Shown here: positions 16,813-23,915 of the stretch, one piece after another
Numbering within the stretch: position 1 is the stretch's first letter
Layout: each line of letters begins with the position of its first letter
Source: Isosphaeraceae bacterium
GTDB lineage: Bacteria > Planctomycetota > Planctomycetia > Isosphaerales > Isosphaeraceae
Length of the DNA: 64,000 nucleotides
Assembly: GCA_026004735.1 (NCBI GenBank)
Contig: BPJS01000001.1
Span: 2,046,001-2,110,000, forward strand
Reading direction: 5' to 3'
The notes under the pieces: model-generated
Told to the model about the DNA's origin: nothing
The model's input: only the letters and a program-made list of their open reading frames with translations
Databases searched by the model: none
Made by a program: the position numbers and the translations under genes

Positions 16813-16844
16813 TCGCCATCTCGAATGGCTGCACAAATCCTAGA

Positions 16845-18965
16845 TCAGGGCCCAACGCCCATCATCGAGCCCATCATCCCGCCCGAGCCGAAGAAGTTTG
16901 AGGTCTTCTTGCCTCCCTCGTCTTCGGCGTCCTTCTGGGTCTGGCGATAAATCTCTTCCATCTCGGCCAGGTCGCCGGCAACCAGATCGCCGGCATCGTC
17001 GCGAACCAGCAGCCGGCCGTCGGGCCGTAGCAAGGTCGCGCGGGCCGGGGTCGTGAACAATGCTGGCCCGATTCCGAGCCGGTCCAGGGAGATCGTCTCC
17101 CCGGACGTATCGACCAGTAACCGATGGCTCGTAAAGTCGATGGTCCGCCGAACCAGACGCGTCTTGTCGCGATCCTCCTGAGGAACGTATGCCCCGTCCG
17201 GCTGACCCACGACCGACCCTGGGGCATGGTAGAACGGGCGGACGATCGTCACACCCGACGCATCGTCCCAGCGAACGACGCGGAAAGCCAGCGTATCGGC
17301 CCGCTTCGTGCGGGCCTCGACCGGAGGCAGGCCGACCACATACGTTTCCACGTCGGGCGGAATGTCGAGGCTGGTCGTCGGATCGCTCCAATCGCCGTAC
17401 AGCTCCTCGCTCGTGTTGTCCACGCCCGGCATCACGTTTTGCTCTTTGTAATTCGGGTTGCGAATCACCAGCCGGGCCCGGTAGCGATAGATCCGGTCGG
17501 GCTGAACCGTGAAATCAATCGCCCGGACCATCAGCTTGGGTGCCTCCGACTTTTCGAAATTCAGATCCTCGGGGCGGGTTGCCGAGCCGCCACGGAACAG
17601 GCTGCCGAAGGCCCCTGCGCCCATTTCGCCTCCGCCCATGGCCATTCCTCGGCCGCCGAGCATCGCACCACCCGACATCCCTCCCGAGCCCATCGCCCCC
17701 GAAGGCGGCCCACCCATCCCGAAGGCGCCCTGCGCCTGACGCATCATCGCCGCCATCGCGGCATCCGACCCCATGCCGCTCGCCCCGCCGCGGCCCATCA
17801 TTGCCGAACCCGATCCGCCCGGGCCAAGCGGGCCAGCCGCGGTCTGCGCCGGCTGGGGTGCTTCCAGGGCCTTGGGATCGACCAGGTCCCCATGGTGAAC
17901 GCCAAACCAGTAGCCCGCTTCCAGGAAGGGCAGGGGATCGACCAGCGCCTTGAGCCGCACCTCCTCGGGCGTGATCGGTGTGCCATTCGGGCCTGTCTCG
18001 GACTCGATGTCAGTCAGAAGCTCGAGCACGTTTTCCTGAGAATAGCGGCGATCCACCGCCATCCACGGCGACCACGAGCCGTCGTCCCGACGCTCCTGCC
18101 GCTCCAATTCCACACGCTTGTAATGCACGAAGGCAGCGGCGGGGTCGACCTTGGTGGCTCGGGCCAAGTTGTCACGCAGCTTCTTGTTGTCGACGATCCC
18201 CGTGATGACCGCCCAGCGGAACCCCCGAACGACTTCTTTCGGCTCGGAGCCAGGAGGCCGGCTCCCGGATTCGGGTCGATCCGACGTCTCGGGCGCCGCT
18301 GGCTGCACAGCCCCGGCGACCGCGCGGCGGGCCCGCTCCTCGGCTTCTCGACGCCGCTTTTCCTCGTCGGCCCGGGTGATATCACTACCTGGATCCGTCA
18401 ACGAGCGACCGCTCGTTCCCATCATGCCCGCCATCATCCCGGCCGTGCCACCATACATCCGGTTCCGGCTACGCCGACTGGTCGGCTTGGGAGCCTCGGG
18501 TTTCGGAACCTCGTAGATGATCTCTCCGGTCTGGGGATCGGTCTCGTAAATCCGGATCGAACCCCGACCGGCATGGGCCAGAATCTTTTGGATCCGCACC
18601 AACTCGGGCGTGTCACGGAGCAAGCCGGCGCCCGGCTCGGGCGCCGCGAAGACGTTGGGCAACGCATAGGGTGACGCATCGACCACGCGATTCTCACGCT
18701 TCTCGACCAGCGCGATGAAGTTGGGCTGCACAACGCCCGCGTCGCGGATCCGCTGCTCGATCACCTCGGGCTTCTGTTCGTTATTGAGGTTTTGCTGCGC
18801 ACGCTGAGTTGCGGTGGTAATCTGTTCTTTCGAGATGTCAATCGAGGGCCGCGTCAGAGCCGTGCCGAGCATCGCCAGGCAGACGGCAGAAACCACGGCC
18901 ACCCCGACTTTCTCGCCGTGGCGAATCGCAAAATCCTGGAGCTTGTCCACAAGCGGATGGGCCAT
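16845..18965 (-). CDS. single-pass membrane protein in the PilP slot, Met/Gly-rich
   Basis: A 706-residue protein with a short cytoplasmic N-terminus, one membrane helix (about 20-37, VGVAVVSAVCLAMLGTAL) and a large outside part. Folded-looking regions at about 60-165, 245-380 and 470-690 are separated by charged and Met/Gly-rich linkers. Met/Gly stretches occur near 175-195, 383-458 and at the very C-terminus (GSGGMMGSMMG). No known domain was recognised and there is no lipobox, so it is not a classical PilP lipoprotein. It lies 98 bases after the PilO-slot gene and before the secretin gene, and it ends at an intrinsic terminator. The position suggests it links the inner-membrane complex to the secretin. 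Confidence 0.75.
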   Translation of the reverse strand: MAHPLVDKLQDFAIRHGEKVGVAVVSAVCLAMLGTALTRPSIDISKEQITTATQRAQQNLNNEQKPEVIEQRIRDAGVVQPNFIALVEKRENRVVDASPYALPNVFAAPEPGAGLLRDTPELVRIQKILAHAGRGSIRIYETDPQTGEIIYEVPKPEAPKPTSRRSRNRMYGGTAGMMAGMMGTSGRSLTDPGSDITRADEEKRRREAEERARRAVAGAVQPAAPETSDRPESGSRPPGSEPKEVVRGFRWAVITGIVDNKKLRDNLARATKVDPAAAFVHYKRVELERQERRDDGSWSPWMAVDRRYSQENVLELLTDIESETGPNGTPITPEEVRLKALVDPLPFLEAGYWFGVHHGDLVDPKALEAPQPAQTAAGPLGPGGSGSAMMGRGGASGMGSDAAMAAMMRQAQGAFGMGGPPSGAMGSGGMSGGAMLGGRGMAMGGGEMGAGAFGSLFRGGSATRPEDLNFEKSEAPKLMVRAIDFTVQPDRIYRYRARLVIRNPNYKEQNVMPGVDNTSEELYGDWSDPTTSLDIPPDVETYVVGLPPVEARTKRADTLAFRVVRWDDASGVTIVRPFYHAPGSVVGQPDGAYVPQEDRDKTRLVRRTIDFTSHRLLVDTSGETISLDRLGIGPALFTTPARATLLRPDGRLLVRDDAGDLVAGDLAEMEEIYRQTQKDAEDEGGKKTSNFFGSGGMMGSMMGVGP
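17590..17815 (-). repeat. Met/Gly-rich low-complexity coding segment (PilP-slot protein)
   Basis: Codes for residues about 383-458, made of units such as MMGRGG, GSGGMSGG and GGRGMAMGGG. The same kind of segment is found in the two upstream genes. Confidence 0.75.
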
Positions 18966-19063
18966 GGTCCATTCACTCCCGAGGTCACAGATGGCTCATA
19001 GGGTTCCAGCGAGGTGAATTCGATCGAGCAACGCGGGCCAACCCGCCCACGCCCGCCGCTGGG

Positions 19064-20986
19064 TCAGGGGCTGGGCACCGAAAAGCTCGAATCGACGGCC
19101 GCGGGCGCTGAGTCGTCGGCCGCGGGCGCATCGGCGCCGGCTCCGGGGTCAAAGTTTGGCGCTGGCGGTGGCGGAACTGGCTCCGAAGGCTCACCGGACG
19201 CTGCGCCCGGGGTCTGCGGAGTGTCGGGAAGGTTGTCCGCGGTGGGGGCCGCTGGATCCTGGGACGGCGGGGACTCGGGCGTCTCGACCGCGGTATCCTG
19301 GGGCGGCGGAGCCTCGGACGCTCCTGGGGCAACCGGAGCATCCGCCGGAGAACCGACGGTCGGTTCTCCGGCCAGCGGCCCATCCGCTACATGGGCCGCG
19401 GGAGTGGCCGGTTCGGCTCCCGGCGAGTCGGGCGCAGAGGCGGGCAGTGGTGGCGGAGCCTTGTAGAACGAGACCCGTCCGTATATCTGGACCAGCATCA
19501 CGTCGTAATATGGGTCGGAGAGGCTGGGCGGTTCCTCGCTGCCTTCGTCGGCTTTGCTCGATTCCTGGCGCGCCTTGACACTTTCCTCTCGCTTACGGAG
19601 CGTGTCTTGACGGACGCTCTGGCCTTGACGCTTGGGAGCCGCCGCTGCCCCGCCGCCCATCAGCCCGCCGTAGCCACCCCGCCGCATCATGTTGGTCATC
19701 ATCTGCGACGGGTCTCCGGCAGCAGCGTATTGCGCTCCCATGCTGCCCATCATCTGAGCGGCCATCTGGCCCCCATAGCCTCCGGCCATCATTTCTCCCA
19801 TCCGGGACATGCCGAGGCCCATCATCCGGCCACCCATCATGCCGCCCGAACCCATCATCCCGCTCAGACCACCGCTGCCCATCATGCCTCCGGCGAACGA
19901 CTCCCCCTTGCGCGGTTTCTGAACCGAGAACGGTGTCGGCTTCGTGATCGAGACTTCAAGAATCTGGATGTCCATCGGCGAGTTGCGAAACTCGACCAAC
20001 AGATCCGGAATATCCTCCTGGCGGACGTAGACCGAGAGGGCAAACGGAGCGATCGAAAGTTGCTCCTGATTGTCCGTGGCCAGATAGAGGACGGGTTCGA
20101 CGGCGGCCGCGGCGCCGGCACCGCCGCTCATACCGCTCATCGCTCCGATCTCGGCCCTCAGGCCAGTGCGTCCGCTGGTCGGCGCCGCGGGGGCAGCCGG
20201 CGCGGCGGCTTCGGCCGCCGCCTCGCCGGGTGCGGTGATCGGTGCGGCGGGAACCAGGCCTTTGCCCTCGGCGATCGACTGCTGGTCCTGGGCCAGCTCG
20301 GTGGCCACCTCGAGCTGGAGGACCTCCTTGACCGGAGCAGTCGACCAGTCCTTGGCACCGGCGCGCTCGTTGACCTTGGCCAGCACCTCGAGGATCGTCC
20401 GCTGGATCCAGAGTCGTTCCTGGGCCGCCCAGACGTCGCCCAAGGTGGGCGGCTGCACCTGACTAAAGACGGCCGGCCGCAGCAGGATCTCAGGCGGAGG
20501 CGCGGCGACGATCCCTTCGCCGGTCTCGGGATCGAACGGCTTGAGGGCCTGGTAGACCTCACGAACGTAGTCGTTATAGGTCTCCATGTATTCCCGGATG
20601 GTTTGCTCGACGAAGTTGCGGCTGGTGTTTTCGGGCCATTTCCGACCCCAGGCCATAAACCGGTCGGCCACTTCTTCCGGCCAGGTCAAGAGCGGGGCCT
20701 GGCGGCTGTAGAGCTTCCTCCAGGTGGCGTTGACATCCTTTTCGAGGGTCGCCTGCTTTGCCTCGACAACCTGCTTGTAGCGGGCATTGATCGGAGTGGG
20801 ATTACTCTCGAATTTGCGCACGGCGTCCAGGCTTGCCTTGACCTCCGCGCGGGCCTTCTCCTCTTCGGCGGTGATCGCACCCGAGGCCGCGAAATAGCCG
20901 ATGATCGGCAGCAACGCGGCAATGCCCACCGCGATCCAGAAGCGGTGCTTCAGAGCCAGTTGCAGATATTCCTTAACCTGATCCAT
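19064..20986 (-). CDS. single-pass coiled-coil membrane protein in the PilO slot, Met/Gly-rich
   Basis: A 640-residue protein with a 14-residue cytoplasmic N-terminus and one membrane helix (about 16-36, FWIAVGIAALLPIIGYFAAS). A charged helical stretch follows (about 40-90), then a folded region to about 235. This topology is that of PilO, the inner-membrane alignment protein of type IV pili. Further on are Ala/Pro-rich linkers, a beta-rich part around 285-355, a Met/Gly-rich stretch (360-449) and a Pro/Ala-rich tail (520-640). Sequence identity to PilO could not be established by eye; topology and gene order are the evidence. It starts 72 bases after the PilM-PilN fusion gene. Confidence 0.75.
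   Translation of the reverse strand: MDQVKEYLQLALKHRFWIAVGIAALLPIIGYFAASGAITAEEEKARAEVKASLDAVRKFESNPTPINARYKQVVEAKQATLEKDVNATWRKLYSRQAPLLTWPEEVADRFMAWGRKWPENTSRNFVEQTIREYMETYNDYVREVYQALKPFDPETGEGIVAAPPPEILLRPAVFSQVQPPTLGDVWAAQERLWIQRTILEVLAKVNERAGAKDWSTAPVKEVLQLEVATELAQDQQSIAEGKGLVPAAPITAPGEAAAEAAAPAAPAAPTSGRTGLRAEIGAMSGMSGGAGAAAAVEPVLYLATDNQEQLSIAPFALSVYVRQEDIPDLLVEFRNSPMDIQILEVSITKPTPFSVQKPRKGESFAGGMMGSGGLSGMMGSGGMMGGRMMGLGMSRMGEMMAGGYGGQMAAQMMGSMGAQYAAAGDPSQMMTNMMRRGGYGGLMGGGAAAAPKRQGQSVRQDTLRKREESVKARQESSKADEGSEEPPSLSDPYYDVMLVQIYGRVSFYKAPPPLPASAPDSPGAEPATPAAHVADGPLAGEPTVGSPADAPVAPGASEAPPPQDTAVETPESPPSQDPAAPTADNLPDTPQTPGAASGEPSEPVPPPPAPNFDPGAGADAPAADDSAPAAVDSSFSVPSP
19640..19905 (-). repeat. 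Met/Gly-rich low-complexity coding segment (PilO-slot protein)
   Basis: Codes for residues about 360-449, with MMGSGGLSGMMGSGGMMGG and further Met-Met pairs at short intervals. This is the densest Met/Gly segment in the cluster. Confidence 0.75.
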
Positions 20987-21058
20987 GAGTCGCGGGCCTC
21001 GATGGGCTGTGGGCGTCTGAGGAACGCTCCGAGAGCCGTCACCTCGGACGGTTCGGGA

Positions 21059-23533
21059 TCACTGAGGGGGAGCTTGTTCGCCGGTCGGGGGTGTGGTGGC
21101 GGGCTGGCCCTCGGCGGCGGGGTCGCCGCCGACAGCAGCCCCTTGGGCTTGCATCTCTTGTTTGACTTGTTCGATGGCGGCAGTGAAGGCTCGCATCGAT
21201 TCCTCGGCCGAGGCCTTGGCCAGCTCGCCTTCATCCAGCCGGATCGCGCCGGACTTGTTCAGGGCCTCGTCCATGGCCTGTTTGATCTCTTCGAATTTCT
21301 TCAGTCGTTCCGCGTCGTCTTTGGGCTGATCCTCGGGCTTGGGAGGTTGAAAGACAAACTCGATCTTGAAGTCGGTCCGCGTCAGATAGGTGATCTGCTT
21401 CTCGGCGGTCTTGCTGGCTGGGCCGAGCATCCCACCTTCCGGCATCAGCGCTCCGCGGCCACCCATCATTCCGCCGGAGCCCATCATGGTGGAGGCCATC
21501 ATGCCGCTCATGCCACTCATGCCGCCCATGCCGCCGCTCGAGTCGCCGAAGATGCCCGGGGCCATCATATTACGGCCTCCAGAGCCCATACCGGCCATCA
21601 TCGCCTGCATGTCGCCCACTCCGCCTCCGCCGCCTTGCGTTTGGGGGGTGGCGCGGGCGAGCAAGGGCGGGGGAGGGACAGCCGATGCACCCTTCTCGGT
21701 GGTCCAGCGGGGATCCGGGTTGAACCAGGTCAGGGTAGCGTGATGAATGCCGGCCAGTCGCAGCGGAACCTGCCAGAATCGCGGCAGGATTTCGGTCTCG
21801 ATGTACAGCATCGGCCCCATGGCGTGCTTTTTCTCGGCCTCGCTCAGGTCCTTGTTGAGCTTCGAAGGGTTGTAGTGATGGGCCAGTACCTGGACAACCC
21901 AGCCCGACCCGGATGGCGGGTTGGCCCGGTCGTAGGGATGCATGCTGTTTTTCCAGCGATCTTCGATTAGATCAAACCACTCGGTTTTGAGATCCTTGCG
22001 GTAAACCGGAATGATCCGATCGACGTGGACGCGCCGCATGCCGACGATCGGAATGTTGACCGGATCAGCCGGATCGAAGTTGGGATCGGCCGCGGCCAGT
22101 TCCCGCGCCGGGTTGGGCAAGGTCGCCATCAGGGTCTGAAGCAGGGCCGGCCAGTCGGTGCCGACGGCCGCTGTCGAGACCAGCGTCTCGCCTTTCTTCT
22201 TGAGAGCTTCGAACGATCCCTTAGCCGCGTTGAAGTCGGCCTCGTACTTCACGCCCTGATCGGCGACCGACTTGGCCTGCTTGGCTGGCGGGATTAGGGG
22301 CTTGGTCTTCTCCAGCGCTCCCCAGGCGCTGACAAACATCGCCGAGAAGCCGAGCATGAGCAGCGTTGATGCCGCCAAGGCCCAGGGCTTCTTGCGGCGG
22401 ATCATCCGGACCTGCTCAATCTCGGGCGGCAGCAGGTTGGTTCGCATCAGCGACCGACCCAGGCCCTGAAGCCCCAGACCATAGGCCACCGCAAACGACG
22501 GCAGGTTTTCCTTGAATTGCGGGGCGGTCGTCACCTCGTCGCCGACCAGCTTGTTGAACTCCTTGAGCTTCTGAACCTCAAAGTTCAGATTTTTCTGAAG
22601 GAAGGTCTGCATGCCGGGCAGCTTGAAGCCATTGCCCAGGCCGATAATCTTGTCGATCTTGGCCTGACGGTTCACGCTCGAGTAGAAACCGATCGAGCGG
22701 CTGATCTCGCTAGCCAGGTCGTTGAAGACGCCCCGCATCGCGGCAAAGACGGCCTTAGGGTCGTGCTCTTTGGTCTGTTGCTGGGCGTTGCGCTTCAGGT
22801 GCTCGGCTTTCGCGAAGGTCAGTTTCAATTCTTTGGTCAGCGCCCGGGTGAAGTGGTTCCCACCGATCGGGACGTTGCGCTGCCAGATCCGCTTTCCGTC
22901 CGTGATAATCAGGTCCGTGTTGTCGGCGCCGATGTCGAGCAGGACGTGGGCGTGCGGGCTGTTGGGGTCGCCAGACTGAGGCGGATCGTCAAACGAAAGG
23001 TAGTTGAACAGCGCAATCGGCGACATCTGAACGATGTCGACCTCGATTCCGGCGGTCTTGAACGGTTGAATCGCGCGGTTGATCTGGTCGCGCTTCATCG
23101 CGAACAGACCGACCTCGACCATGGAGAACTCTTCTTCGTCCTCGCTCTCGTCCTGGCCACCGAGCTGCTGGTAGTCCCAGATCACCTCTTCGAGGGCAAA
23201 CGGAATATGCTGCCGGGCCTCGAATTTGACGATGTCGGGAATCCGGCTTTTCTCGACCGGTGGAAGTTTGACCGTCTTGACCAGGCCGGCCTGACCGGGT
23301 ACCCCAATGGCGACTTTGCACCCCTTCAGGTCGTTGCGGCCCAGGAACGTTGTGAGGGCCTCGCGAACCAGTTCCTCGGGGTCGGCGTCTGGCTGACTGA
23401 GGATCTTGGGGTACTCGACGAAGTCGAACGCCTCGGCGGTCACCTGATCGGGATCCTCGCCGGGCACCAGCTTGAGTGCTTTGAGCGCGGCCTGTCCGAC
23501 ATCAATCGCCCAGACGGGCTGCAGCTTGGCCAT
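21059..23533 (-). CDS. PilM-PilN fusion, pilus/secretion assembly ATPase-fold protein
   Basis: An 824-residue fusion. Residues about 1-350 are PilM, the cytoplasmic actin-like scaffold of type IV pili. The phosphate-1 motif is WAIDVGQAALKALKL, the phosphate-2 motif HVLLDIGADNTDLIITDGKR, and GLGNGFKLPGM is the adenosine region. At about 364-372 TNLLPPEIEQVR matches the INLLP motif by which PilN normally binds PilM. A membrane helix follows (about 381-405) and then a periplasmic PilN-like region. A Met/Gly stretch (about 632-704) interrupts the C-terminal part. AGGAG precedes the ATG. It is the first gene of the leftward pilMNOPQ-like cluster. No pilin, PilB or PilC gene is in the window. Confidence 0.85.
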   Translation of the reverse strand: MAKLQPVWAIDVGQAALKALKLVPGEDPDQVTAEAFDFVEYPKILSQPDADPEELVREALTTFLGRNDLKGCKVAIGVPGQAGLVKTVKLPPVEKSRIPDIVKFEARQHIPFALEEVIWDYQQLGGQDESEDEEEFSMVEVGLFAMKRDQINRAIQPFKTAGIEVDIVQMSPIALFNYLSFDDPPQSGDPNSPHAHVLLDIGADNTDLIITDGKRIWQRNVPIGGNHFTRALTKELKLTFAKAEHLKRNAQQQTKEHDPKAVFAAMRGVFNDLASEISRSIGFYSSVNRQAKIDKIIGLGNGFKLPGMQTFLQKNLNFEVQKLKEFNKLVGDEVTTAPQFKENLPSFAVAYGLGLQGLGRSLMRTNLLPPEIEQVRMIRRKKPWALAASTLLMLGFSAMFVSAWGALEKTKPLIPPAKQAKSVADQGVKYEADFNAAKGSFEALKKKGETLVSTAAVGTDWPALLQTLMATLPNPARELAAADPNFDPADPVNIPIVGMRRVHVDRIIPVYRKDLKTEWFDLIEDRWKNSMHPYDRANPPSGSGWVVQVLAHHYNPSKLNKDLSEAEKKHAMGPMLYIETEILPRFWQVPLRLAGIHHATLTWFNPDPRWTTEKGASAVPPPPLLARATPQTQGGGGGVGDMQAMMAGMGSGGRNMMAPGIFGDSSGGMGGMSGMSGMMASTMMGSGGMMGGRGALMPEGGMLGPASKTAEKQITYLTRTDFKIEFVFQPPKPEDQPKDDAERLKKFEEIKQAMDEALNKSGAIRLDEGELAKASAEESMRAFTAAIEQVKQEMQAQGAAVGGDPAAEGQPATTPPTGEQAPPQ
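21420..21640 (-). repeat. Met/Gly-rich low-complexity coding segment (PilM-PilN fusion)
   Basis: Codes for residues about 632-704, containing GGMGGMSGMSGMMAS and MMGSGGMMGGRG. The eight-residue core GSGGMMGG is identical to one in the PilO-slot protein. Confidence 0.75.
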
Positions 23534-23647
23534 TCCAGAAGGCTCCTGGACCAGCGCTACGATGTGGCGAAATCAATGTAAAGGTAAGGCTGCCGAGAGA
23601 ATCGGCGGTACGAAGGGAATCCTCAGCCGGGCCATCGCGGCGGAATC

Positions 23648-23676
23648 ACGCTAACAGCCTCGCGGAGGACCGTCAA
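23648..23676 (-). promoter_or_regulatory. candidate promoter of the pilMN-like operon
   Basis: On the minus strand TTGACG (23671-23676), 17 bases and TAGCGT (23648-23653). The key positions TA...T of the -10 are present. The leader to the ATG at 23533 would be about 110 bases. Confidence 0.4.
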
Positions 23677-23801
23677 CGCACTCAGGTCTCACCGATCCAG
23701 ACCGGGTCAGTGCCCGTGGTTCGGTTCCGGCCTGAACGGCTGTCCCGGACGTGTCTATCTATTTCGACGTCGGAAACGGGTCGTTGGTTCCCGGTTCGAG
23801 C

Positions 23802-23822
23802 AAAAATCCCGAGGCTCGGGAT
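23802..23822 (-). terminator. Rho-independent terminator after the 1058-residue protein gene
   Basis: On the minus strand ATCCCGA-GCC-TCGGGAT forms a perfect seven-pair hairpin with a three-base loop, followed by TTTT. It lies about 95 bases after the stop codon at 23916. Confidence 0.7.
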
Positions 23823-23915
23823 GGCCACGCCGAATCGCCCGGTCGGAATTGGCCTGGCCGCAATCGGGATATTCTAATATACGGCGCAACCGACCGGGGG
23901 AGGGGATTCTCGCCG

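Larger units (their letters stand above)
16511..16844. other. gap between the pilP-slot gene and the secretin gene
   Basis: This 334-base gap on a leftward gene cluster contains, in order of transcription, a strong intrinsic terminator (16773-16812), a weak promoter match (16723-16751) and the perfect Shine-Dalgarno site of the secretin gene. No gene is supported. Confidence 0.6.
23534..23915. other. gap between the pilMN gene and the 1058-residue protein gene
   Basis: No gene is supported in this 382-base stretch. It holds the intrinsic terminator of the gene to the right (23802-23822), a promoter candidate for the pilMN gene (23648-23676) and a short AT-rich palindrome, ATATTCTAATAT, near 23869-23880 of unknown meaning. 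Confidence 0.6.

Noticed and set aside
17124-18674. A 516-codon open frame on the plus strand antisense to the PilP-slot gene
   Set aside because: No motif, no ribosome site, and fully antisense to a protein with a clear membrane helix and its own terminator.
19640-21640. Repetitive CATCAT/CCCATCAT-type DNA considered as a tandem repeat or CRISPR array
   Set aside because: Units vary in length and keep the reading frame of three genes, coding Met/Gly residues; there are no regular repeats with unique spacers.
19391-21970. An 859-codon open frame on the plus strand across the pilMN and PilO-slot genes
   Set aside because: It crosses two real genes and the gap between them, and its His/Ala-rich stretch is the reverse complement of the Met/Gly codons. 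No start site or motif supports it.
23868-23881. ATATTCTAATAT palindrome considered as a promoter or attachment site
   Set aside because: No -35 at a sensible distance on either strand and no duplicate elsewhere; left as an unexplained AT-rich palindrome.
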